Positions 14,968 through 21,628 of a stretch of DNA of 22,649 nucleotides are shown here, piece after piece. The DNA is from an uncultured Methanomassiliicoccales archaeon. Lineage in GTDB: Archaea > Thermoplasmatota > Thermoplasmata > Methanomassiliicoccales > Methanomethylophilaceae. The DNA lies in contig CAKQHC010000011.1 of the NCBI GenBank assembly GCA_934234005.1, positions 1 through 22,649 of the forward strand, given 5' to 3'. Under the pieces are notes generated by a model that worked only from the letters and a program-made list of their open reading frames with translations, was not told where the DNA came from and ran no database searches. The first letter of the stretch is position 1. Every line of letters starts with the position of its first letter. The position numbers were made by a program, and so were the translations under genes.

Positions 14968-15165
14968 TTTTATCCTCCTTTATTTTACTTATTTCATATG
15001 GTAAATTAGTAAAATTAGTTTAATTATATAATGGATATTGCTATTTTTATGCATATATGAATATTTTTTAAATCAAATCACAAAAAACAAGGCTATCATA
15101 CTAATTATATACCATAATTCATATCGAATAAATAGGAATAAATACACTATGGAGGTTGAACACAC
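14968..15165. promoter_or_regulatory. Divergent control region between importer and por genes
   Basis: 198 nt, very A/T-rich. The 10-mer TAATTATATA occurs twice: at 15021-15030 it serves as TATA box for the importer (minus strand, about 60 nt from ATG 14967), and at 15102-15111 for porC (about 60 nt from ATG 15166). Both genes then have strong ribosome sites (minus AAGGAGGA 14973-14980; plus GGAGGT 15151-15156). Near the importer side lies a 9-nt tandem repeat (TAAATTAGT/AAAATTAGT, 15002-15019). Around the por TATA box is an inverted repeat AATTAT-ATACC-ATAATT (15103-15119). The matched layout suggests shared control of both operons. No regulator is proven; the Rrf2 protein is a candidate. 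Confidence 0.55.
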
Positions 15166-15684
15166 ATGGCGGAATGCATAGGGGTTATTTGGAACGGAAG
15201 AGGGGGGCAGGGAGCCTTTACCGCGTCCAGAATATTGGGCGCTGCATACGTGTTAGGTTTTGAGAACGGAAATGCATTGGCATTTCCTTCTTTCGGTCCG
15301 GAAAGACGTGGTGCACCGGTAAAGGCCTTCACTAAGTTATCGTCCGACAAGATAGCAGACAGGAGCGAGATATCAAAACCTGATTATACGGTATATCTCG
15401 ACGACAGTCTGTATGCCAGTCCCGAATCCGGGACAGTTCTGGTAAACAGTCGTAAATCATTGGGCGGAGACAGCATCACGATAGACGGTTCCGGATTAGC
15501 CGAATCGATATTAGACGTGCCCGTAGCCAATACTGCCATGGTTGGAGCGGTAGCAGCTGTATGGGGAGGAATATCCCTTGAATCAATATTTGCGGGGATA
15601 GATGCCGTAATGCCTGAAAAGATACGTGAAAAGAACAAGAAAGTGGCCGAGAGAGCGTTCAATCTGACGGAGGACATATTATGA
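15166..15684 (+). CDS. porC: 2-oxoacid:ferredoxin oxidoreductase, gamma subunit (Por/Vor type)
   Basis: 172 aa. WNGRGGQGAFTASRIL (9-24) and FPSFGPERRGAPVKAF (40-55) are the two conserved blocks of the gamma domain of pyruvate/2-oxoacid:ferredoxin oxidoreductases. The four-subunit enzyme converts a 2-oxoacid plus CoA to acyl-CoA plus CO2, reducing ferredoxin, and in methanogens can run in the carboxylating direction. The gene is first in a gamma-delta-alpha-beta operon with a ribosome site GGAGGT 9 nt before the ATG. The stop overlaps the porD start (ATGA). Pyruvate versus branched-chain or aryl 2-oxoacid cannot be told from this subunit; the downstream PaaK and aminotransferase genes make a non-pyruvate substrate plausible. 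The gene name reflects architecture, not proven specificity. Confidence 0.85.
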   Translation: MAECIGVIWNGRGGQGAFTASRILGAAYVLGFENGNALAFPSFGPERRGAPVKAFTKLSSDKIADRSEISKPDYTVYLDDSLYASPESGTVLVNSRKSLGGDSITIDGSGLAESILDVPVANTAMVGAVAAVWGGISLESIFAGIDAVMPEKIREKNKKVAERAFNLTEDIL

Positions 15685-15971
15685 ATACAGATCTCCGTAA
15701 AATTCCGAATTGGGGAACTGCAGAATATCCAGAGAGTACTGCTTTTGATGCAGGGTATCTGACGGTCGATAATTCGGGATGGAGAGAATGCAATATCATA
15801 GTGGATGACGGCGTATGCACGGGATGTTCTCTGTGTTACAAGTATTGTCCTGACGGAGCGATATCAATGTCGTCTAAAAAAGCAGTGATAGACGGCAGAT
15901 TCTGTAAAGGATGCGGAATATGCATACGCATATGTCCGGCCGATGCCATAAAAACGGAGGCAAAGGAATGA
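15681..15971 (+). CDS. porD: 2-oxoacid:ferredoxin oxidoreductase, delta subunit (2[4Fe-4S] ferredoxin)
   Basis: 96 aa ferredoxin-like subunit that carries electrons from the catalytic beta subunit to external ferredoxin. Two classical clusters are complete: C46-x2-C49-x2-C52-x3-C56-P (CTGCSLCYKYCP) and C75-x2-C78-x2-C81-x3-C85-P (CKGCGICIRICP). The 45-residue N-terminal lead with a conserved-looking GWRECN is typical of the delta subunit rather than of a free ferredoxin. The gene overlaps its neighbours by 4 nt on both sides (ATGA). Confidence 0.88.
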   Translation: MNTDLRKIPNWGTAEYPESTAFDAGYLTVDNSGWRECNIIVDDGVCTGCSLCYKYCPDGAISMSSKKAVIDGRFCKGCGICIRICPADAIKTEAKE

Positions 15972-17128
15972 CAAGAATGTTTATTTCCGGTAATGAAGCA
16001 TTTGCGTACGGAATAAAGGCAGCCCGTCCTTCGGTTATATCAGCATATCCGATTACACCGCAGACAACCGTGGTGGAAAAATTATCGGAGATGGTTGCTG
16101 ACGGATTTTTGCAATCTGATTTTATTCATGTGGAATCGGAGCATTCCGCATTATCATGCGCCATAGGGGCATCAGCGACGGGAGCGAGGACGTTTACCGC
16201 TACATCGTCGCAGGGTTTGCTTTATATGGCTGAATGTCTGCCGTATGCCGCAGGCGGAAGATTTCCTATAGTGATGATGAATGCTAACCGTTCGGTAGCG
16301 CTTCCGTGGAATATTTACGGGGATCAAAGAGATTCTCTGATGCTGTTGGACAGCGGATGGATTCAGGCATACGTACAGGATTGTCAGGAGAGTGCGGATA
16401 TGGCACTTATGGCATATCGTATAGCCGAAGATACAAAAATTTCTACGCCGTTCATGGTAAACCTCGACGGTTTTCAGCTTACTCATACGTATGAGGCTGT
16501 TAATGTACCGGAACAAGAGAATGCTGATGAATTTTTACCAGTATATGAGACTGAGAACAGGATGGATTTTGAACATCCTCGCAATTTGTGTTTTTCTGCC
16601 GGACCCGAGTACAATATGATATTCAAAGAAGCGGAACATAGGGCAATGATTCGTGTGTTTGACGTTGTCAAAGAAGCCGAGAACGAATTTGCGGAAACAT
16701 TCGGACGCCGTTATCCGGGACCCGCGGAAGCATATCTGTGCGAGGATGCGGATTTCATACTGATTACATTGGGCAGTATCTCGGGGCTGTGCAGAAACGT
16801 TGCCGATTCTCTTCGTAAGGAAGGAATAAAAGCCGGTGTTTTGCGTATACGCTATATGAGGCCGTTTCCATACGATGATGTAGCCGACATTTTGAAAGAG
16901 TGCAAATCAGCAGGCGTGTTGGAGAAGGATATTTCCTTCGGCGGTACGGGTGCGGTGTACAGAGACGTATGCACGGCGTTGTTTTCAAACAGAGTATATG
17001 TGTCAGTGTGTAATAGAATAGGCGGTTTAGGCGGGAAAAATATCTCTCAAGACGATGTTAGAAAAGTGTTTCAGGATATAGCGGAAGGAAAGCAGGACGT
17101 TGAATTTATAGGGGGCAAAAATCTATGA
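15968..17128 (+). CDS. porA: 2-oxoacid:ferredoxin oxidoreductase, alpha subunit
   Basis: 386 aa. YPITPQTTVVEKL (27-39), HVESEHSALSCAIGASATGARTFTATSSQGL (split here as VESEHSALSCAIGASATG and TFTATSSQGL, about 55-84) and NANRSVALPWNIYGDQRDS (105-123) are the conserved alpha-subunit blocks shared by POR and VOR. With the beta subunit this forms the thiamine-diphosphate active site. The frame is open to 15911, but ATG 15968 overlaps the porD stop and gives the normal N-terminus. It lacks the fused ThDP and ferredoxin domains of IorA, so it is not an indolepyruvate oxidoreductase of the IorAB type. It overlaps porB by 4 nt. Confidence 0.87.
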   Translation: MTRMFISGNEAFAYGIKAARPSVISAYPITPQTTVVEKLSEMVADGFLQSDFIHVESEHSALSCAIGASATGARTFTATSSQGLLYMAECLPYAAGGRFPIVMMNANRSVALPWNIYGDQRDSLMLLDSGWIQAYVQDCQESADMALMAYRIAEDTKISTPFMVNLDGFQLTHTYEAVNVPEQENADEFLPVYETENRMDFEHPRNLCFSAGPEYNMIFKEAEHRAMIRVFDVVKEAENEFAETFGRRYPGPAEAYLCEDADFILITLGSISGLCRNVADSLRKEGIKAGVLRIRYMRPFPYDDVADILKECKSAGVLEKDISFGGTGAVYRDVCTALFSNRVYVSVCNRIGGLGGKNISQDDVRKVFQDIAEGKQDVEFIGGKNL

Positions 17129-18006
17129 GTTTTCCGATTGCCGACAAAGAATATTTCATAGGGCATAAGGCATGTGCCGGTTGCGGAGGAAGTTTAGCCG
17201 TAAGAATTGCGCTTAAAGCATTGGGCGACAGGACTGTAGCCGTGTTGCCAGCGGGATGTATGTCGGCGGTAGGATTCAACTTTCCCCAGCTGTGTTTTTC
17301 CAACAATGCGATTATTTCTACGTTTGCGGGAACAGCATCCATGATGACAGGCGTGTTGGCAGGATTACGTTCAAAAGGCGAGAAGGATTTCACGGTAGTG
17401 GGTTTTGCCGGAGACGGAGGTACTGCAGATATCGGAATACAGGCTCTGTCCGGAGCGATAGATCGTAATGATGATATTTTGTACATTTGTTATGACAATG
17501 AAGCATATATGAACACAGGCACTCAGAAAAGTTCGTTGACTCCGTACGGTGCATCAACAACCACAACGCCGGTCGGAAGAGTGCATAAAGGGAATGTATC
17601 CGAAAAGAAAGACATGTTCGGAATTGTCGCTGCCCATGGTATCCCGTATGCTGCTACGGCAAGCATAGGCTATATTGATGATTATATAGCGAAAGTCAGG
17701 TATGCCGCTTCTGTTCGGGGTACCAAATACATTCACGTTCTTTCTCCGTGTCCTACGGGATGGGGCATACCTGTTGACCGTACGGTGGAGTTTGCAAAAT
17801 CTGCGGTAGATTGCGGATTGTGGCCTCTTGCCGAATACAGAAACGGTAAATTTCATCTAAATAAGAAAATGACAAAACCGGAATCGCTATCGGAATATAT
17901 CCGCAGTCAGAAGCGTTTCAAGCATCTGTCCAATGATGATCTTAACCATATTTCCGAACTCAGAGATTCGAAATGGAATCATATTCTGTCAGAATGGGAT
18001 TATTGA
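17125..18006 (+). CDS. porB: 2-oxoacid:ferredoxin oxidoreductase, beta subunit (ThDP-binding)
   Basis: 293 aa catalytic subunit. HKACAGCGGSLAVR (14-27) with C17 and C20, then C45 and C209 (LSPCPTGW), are the expected four ligands of the subunit's own [4Fe-4S] cluster. GDGGTADIG (97-105) and CYDNEAYMNTGTQKS (122-136) form the thiamine-diphosphate/Mg site, and TPYGASTTTTPVG (139-151) is characteristic of pyruvate and ketoisovalerate enzymes. The length is normal. It is the last gene of the por operon; the next gene starts 89 nt on with its own TATA-type boxes. The sequence is closest in feel to pyruvate synthase, but the family boundary with VOR cannot be drawn by eye. Confidence 0.87.
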   Translation: MSFPIADKEYFIGHKACAGCGGSLAVRIALKALGDRTVAVLPAGCMSAVGFNFPQLCFSNNAIISTFAGTASMMTGVLAGLRSKGEKDFTVVGFAGDGGTADIGIQALSGAIDRNDDILYICYDNEAYMNTGTQKSSLTPYGASTTTTPVGRVHKGNVSEKKDMFGIVAAHGIPYAATASIGYIDDYIAKVRYAASVRGTKYIHVLSPCPTGWGIPVDRTVEFAKSAVDCGLWPLAEYRNGKFHLNKKMTKPESLSEYIRSQKRFKHLSNDDLNHISELRDSKWNHILSEWDY

Positions 18007-18040
18007 TATTCTTATATGAATAAAGTAAGCAATTCAAATT

Positions 18041-18058
18041 AAATATAACCTTATAATA
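18041..18058 (+). promoter_or_regulatory. TATA-type boxes upstream of paaK
   Basis: Two candidates, AAATATAA (18041-18048) and TTATAATA (18051-18058), lie 38-55 nt before ATG 18096. AGGTGA (18085-18090) is the ribosome site. Transcription starting near 18080 would give a leadered message separate from por. Confidence 0.4.
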
Positions 18059-18095
18059 CAATACCCATAGGAAAAGTAGGAATTAGGTGAAGCAC

Positions 18096-19427
18096 ATGCC
18101 TGACGGAAAATATTGGAACAAAGATATCGAAACAATGCCCCGCGATAAGTTGGAGGCATATCAGCTCGAAGAATTGAAAAAAGAAGTAAAATTCGCATAC
18201 GAGAATTCTCCGTACTACAAGAGATCCTTCGATGCCGCGGGGGTAGGTCCCGACGATATCAAAACTCTGAAGGATCTTGCCAAATTCCCGTTTGTAGACA
18301 AAAAAACGGAAAGGGAAACCCAGGGAGTGGGTTCGTTCCTCGGCGAATTGTGTGCTGTGCCCGAGGACGACGTTATATTCATTGCCACATCGTCCGGTTC
18401 GACCGGTGTTCCTACCATGAGCCCGTTTACGCAGCAGGATTTCGACGAATGGCAGGATGTAGAGAGCAGATGGTTCTACCAGACGGGAATGAGGAAGAAC
18501 GACAGATATATTCATGCACTGAACTTCTCGCTCTATGTCGGCGGACCCGATGTAATCGGTGCACAGAAGCTCGGAGCGTTATGCATTTGGGGCGGTACAC
18601 TTCCATCCGAAAGGCTGATTTTTGTTCTCAAAACATATCAGCCGACTTGCATTTGGACCAGCCCTTCGTATGCATGGTATCTCGGCGAGACATGCAGGAA
18701 GAACGGTGTCGATCCTGCCAAGGATCTTTCAATCAAGAGAATCTATGTCGCAGGCGAGATGGGAGGTTCTATCGAGACCACACGCGAAGCTATAGAACAG
18801 CTTTGGGGCGCGGAAGTCTATGATTTCTATGGTCTTTCGGATATCTTCGGGGCATGCGCGGCAATGTGTGAGGCCAAAGACGGACTTCACATAGCAGAAG
18901 ATCACATTTTGGTCGAAACGGTTGACGTCAGAACGGGAGAACTGCTCGAACCCGGACAGGTCGGAGAGTTAGTGTATACGACTCTGCGCAAACATGCCCG
19001 TCCGATGATAAGGTTCCGCAGCGGAGATATCGGATACATTGACAATACCCCCTGCAGTTGCGGCAGAACTCACGGAAGGATACTCATAACGGGAAGAAAG
19101 GACGACATGTTTGTCGTATCCGCAGTTAATGTGTTCCCCAGCGATATCGAGGCAGTGGTGCACGGGTTGAAAGGAATTACCGGAGAATATCTCATACGTG
19201 TATACGAAAAGGACTACACCTGCCGTTACGAAGTGACAATCGAAAGAGAAGGATCCAATGCCAGCGAATCAGACGACGAACTCGCACTCCGCGTATCCAC
19301 AGCTCTGAAAGCCAGAATCGGTGTCAAACCTGCCAAGGTCAATGTAGAGGCCGAAGGTACTTTGGAGCGTTCCACACACAAGGCGAAACGTGTTATAGAC
19401 GAACGCAAACTTACATACGACATCTGA
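18096..19427 (+). CDS. paaK: Phenylacetate--CoA ligase family (PaaK-type) acyl-CoA ligase
   Basis: 443 aa adenylate-forming enzyme: acid + ATP + CoA gives acyl-CoA + AMP + PPi. ATP/AMP motif IATSSGSTGVPTMSPFT at 96-112, YDFYGLSDIFG at 242-252, ARPMIRFRSGDIGYID at 301-316, and the C-terminal hinge RILITGRKDDMFVVSAVNVFPSDIE at about 328-352, in which GRKDDM and VNVFPSDIE are diagnostic of PaaK relatives. ATG 18096 has AGGTGA 5 nt upstream; a GTG at 18087 in frame overlaps that ribosome site and is rejected. The substrate is probably an arylacetate or similar acid, inferred from family and from the flanking oxidoreductase and aminotransferase. The aminotransferase follows after 10 nt. Confidence 0.85.
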   Translation: MPDGKYWNKDIETMPRDKLEAYQLEELKKEVKFAYENSPYYKRSFDAAGVGPDDIKTLKDLAKFPFVDKKTERETQGVGSFLGELCAVPEDDVIFIATSSGSTGVPTMSPFTQQDFDEWQDVESRWFYQTGMRKNDRYIHALNFSLYVGGPDVIGAQKLGALCIWGGTLPSERLIFVLKTYQPTCIWTSPSYAWYLGETCRKNGVDPAKDLSIKRIYVAGEMGGSIETTREAIEQLWGAEVYDFYGLSDIFGACAAMCEAKDGLHIAEDHILVETVDVRTGELLEPGQVGELVYTTLRKHARPMIRFRSGDIGYIDNTPCSCGRTHGRILITGRKDDMFVVSAVNVFPSDIEAVVHGLKGITGEYLIRVYEKDYTCRYEVTIEREGSNASESDDELALRVSTALKARIGVKPAKVNVEAEGTLERSTHKAKRVIDERKLTYDI

Positions 19428-19437
19428 GGTATGGAAT

Positions 19438-20598
19438 ATGCGCGGACTCTCGACAAGGACATCAGGATTTACCGATTCGGTTATCAGGCGCATGACCCGT
19501 ATATCGAACGAGTACGGTGCAATAAATCTCTCGCAGGGGTTTCCCGATTTCGATCCTCCTGCGGAGCTTACCGAACGTTTGGCTGAAGTTGCCCGCGAGG
19601 GTCCGCATCAGTATGCGGTAACCTGGGGTGCGCCAAACTTTAGGGAGGCTCTTGCCAGGAAACAGAGTAAATTTATGGGGAGATCCATAGATCCGGAAAC
19701 GGAAGTTTTGGTAACGTGCGGGAGCACGGAAGCCATGATGGTAGCAATGATGACTGTGGTAAATCCCGGCGATAAAGTCATCGTATTTTCTCCATATTAC
19801 GAGAATTACGGTGCGGATGCTATATTGTCAGGCGCGGTGCCGATTTATGTCGAGCTCCGCGGACCGGAATATGATTTTGACAGGGAGGAACTGGAGGAAG
19901 CTTTCTCGCAGAATCCCAAGGCGATCATATTGTGCAATCCGTCTAATCCGTGCGGAAAGGTATTCACCAGAAGCGAGCTGATGTTTATCGCAGGGCTTGC
20001 CGAAGAATACGATACGTACGTAATCACCGATGAGGTCTATGAGCACATCGTGTACAATCCAAACGAACACATTTATTTTGCAACGCTTCCCGGCATGTGG
20101 GAACGTACGATATCGTGTTCGTCGCTGTCGAAAACATATTCTGTCACAGGATGGCGTGTGGGTTACATCATAGCTCCGGCCGAAATTATGGATACTGCAC
20201 GCAAGGTCCATGATTTCCTTACGGTAGGAGCTGCCGCACCGTTGCAGGAGGCACTCGTCACAGCATTGAATTTCGGAGACGATTATTATCTGGATCTGAA
20301 ACAAAAGTATTCGTCGAAGAGGAGTCTTTTTCTGAAGGGGTTGGATGAAGCGGGCATATCGCACAATATTCCGCAGGGCGCATATTATGTGATGGTTGAC
20401 ATATCCGAATACGGTTACGACAGTGATGTTGCATTCTGCGAGGATTTGGCCAAGACAGTAGGTGTTGGTGCTGTACCAGGATCGAGTTTCTTCCATGACG
20501 ATGTTAATAATTTGATACGTTTGCACTTCGCTAAGAACGACAGTACTCTGGAAGAGGCTTTGGACAGGCTTGGTCAGATAGACAAATTGAAAAAATAA
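19438..20598 (+). CDS. Class I/II PLP aminotransferase (aromatic/aspartate-like)
   Basis: 386 aa fold-type I aminotransferase. INLSQGFPDFDPP at 29-41, CGSTEAMMVA about 94-103, NPSNPCGKVF at 167-176, ITDEVYEH at 196-203, and the PLP lysine K232 in SSLSKTYSVTGWRVGY. The SQGFPDFDPP opening is seen in aromatic, kynurenine and methionine aminotransferases and in many archaeal ArAT/AspC homologues. With a 10-nt gap to paaK and GAGGT before the ATG, the two are probably co-transcribed. It would link a 2-oxoacid (for example phenylpyruvate or indolepyruvate) with its amino acid. The exact amino acid is not determinable. Confidence 0.85.
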   Translation: MRGLSTRTSGFTDSVIRRMTRISNEYGAINLSQGFPDFDPPAELTERLAEVAREGPHQYAVTWGAPNFREALARKQSKFMGRSIDPETEVLVTCGSTEAMMVAMMTVVNPGDKVIVFSPYYENYGADAILSGAVPIYVELRGPEYDFDREELEEAFSQNPKAIILCNPSNPCGKVFTRSELMFIAGLAEEYDTYVITDEVYEHIVYNPNEHIYFATLPGMWERTISCSSLSKTYSVTGWRVGYIIAPAEIMDTARKVHDFLTVGAAAPLQEALVTALNFGDDYYLDLKQKYSSKRSLFLKGLDEAGISHNIPQGAYYVMVDISEYGYDSDVAFCEDLAKTVGVGAVPGSSFFHDDVNNLIRLHFAKNDSTLEEALDRLGQIDKLKK

Positions 20599-20602
20599 AC
20601 GT

Positions 20603-20640
20603 AATGACGGGGAGGCTCAGGCCTCCTGTGTCATTTTTTG
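20603..20640 (+). terminator. Hairpin terminator after aminotransferase gene
   Basis: Outer stem AATGAC/GTCATT with inner GGAGG/CCTCC, running 20603-20636, followed by a T-run (20634-20639). It begins 4 nt after the stop codon and ends the paaK-aminotransferase unit. Confidence 0.65.
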
Positions 20641-20716
20641 TAATGTTTTTGTCCTAAAAATGAAATTGTGCGTTGCCCTGCATCAATCCGGGAAGCAAGA
20701 CAACGGTAAACTTGTT

Positions 20717-21628
20717 TTATGCATACAGATGTTTGCTAAAGTAGCGGTCTCCCCTGTCGGGGAATACTGTTATGATATTTCCAGATTCTATTTCGTTTGC
20801 AAGTTTTCTTACGGCAGCTAATGCTGCGCCGGATGATTCTCCCGCAAAGATGCCTTCTTCCGATGCCAATGCACGGCATTCCGAAAAGGCTTCCGAATCG
20901 TTTATTTTGATTACTTTGTCGACAAGATCCATGTTCATTGTTTTGGCGATAAAATCGTTGCCGATACCTTCTATGGCATACTCTCCTTTTTTGCCTCCGC
21001 CCATTGTGGATCCGACGGGATCGGCTAAAACTCCTTTTATTGACGGATTTTTGCTTTTTAGGTATCCTACTACGCCGGAGAATGTACCTCCGCTTCCTGC
21101 ACCCATAACGGCATAGTCTATATTTCCGTTAAGATCCTTATATATCTCCGGGCCGGTAGTTTCGAAATGGGCTTTCGGATTGCTCATGTTGTCAAACTGT
21201 TTCAGCGACACAGCGCCCGGTGTTTTTGATATGATTTCATTTGCTTTTGACACAGCGCCCAACATACCGCCCTCGTGCGGTGTGCTGATTATCTCTGCTC
21301 CCAATGCACGCATCAAAGTCAGTTTTTCTTCGGAAAATTTGGTTGGTACGACAAATATTACGCGATACCCGTGATTCAGTGAAGCAAGGGCCAAACCAAG
21401 GCCCATATTGCCGGCAGTTGCTTCCACAATCGTACTTCCTTCTTTCAGCAACCCCTTTTCCTCCGCATCACGAACCATGTATTCGCCGGTACGGTCCTTC
21501 ACACTGCCGGTCGGATTGTACAGTTCAAGTTTTGCATATACGTTGATGTTTTCCGGAAAACCCATATTTCCGAGGCGTACCAACGGGGTATTGCCGACGA
21601 GATCGTGCATCGATTGATACAAAGTCAT
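20717..21628 (-). CDS. Cysteine synthase / cystathionine beta-synthase family (MccA-like)
   Basis: 303 aa fold-type II PLP enzyme. LVGNTPLVRL at 10-19, PLP lysine K44 in NPTGSVKDR, and VEATAGNMGLGLALA for the cofactor phosphate loop (most CysK proteins have EPTSGNTG), then GAGSGGTFSG. It either makes cysteine from an activated serine and sulfide, or condenses activated serine with homocysteine to cystathionine. The adjacent gamma-lyase-like gene, whose stop overlaps this start (ATGA, 21625-21628), favours the second role as in the MccAB reverse transsulfuration pair. There is no CBS regulatory domain; the length is that of the catalytic core. It is the last gene of its operon. Confidence 0.85.
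   Translation of the reverse strand: MTLYQSMHDLVGNTPLVRLGNMGFPENINVYAKLELYNPTGSVKDRTGEYMVRDAEEKGLLKEGSTIVEATAGNMGLGLALASLNHGYRVIFVVPTKFSEEKLTLMRALGAEIISTPHEGGMLGAVSKANEIISKTPGAVSLKQFDNMSNPKAHFETTGPEIYKDLNGNIDYAVMGAGSGGTFSGVVGYLKSKNPSIKGVLADPVGSTMGGGKKGEYAIEGIGNDFIAKTMNMDLVDKVIKINDSEAFSECRALASEEGIFAGESSGAALAAVRKLANEIESGNIITVFPDRGDRYFSKHLYA

Noticed and set aside
15911..15967. 19-codon upstream extension of porA.
   Set aside because: It overlaps the second ferredoxin motif of porD; the ATG at 15968 overlaps the porD stop and gives the family N-terminus.
15166..18006. Indolepyruvate ferredoxin oxidoreductase (IorAB).
   Set aside because: IorA is a fused large subunit with its own ThDP and ferredoxin domains. 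Here four separate subunits in gamma-delta-alpha-beta order are present.
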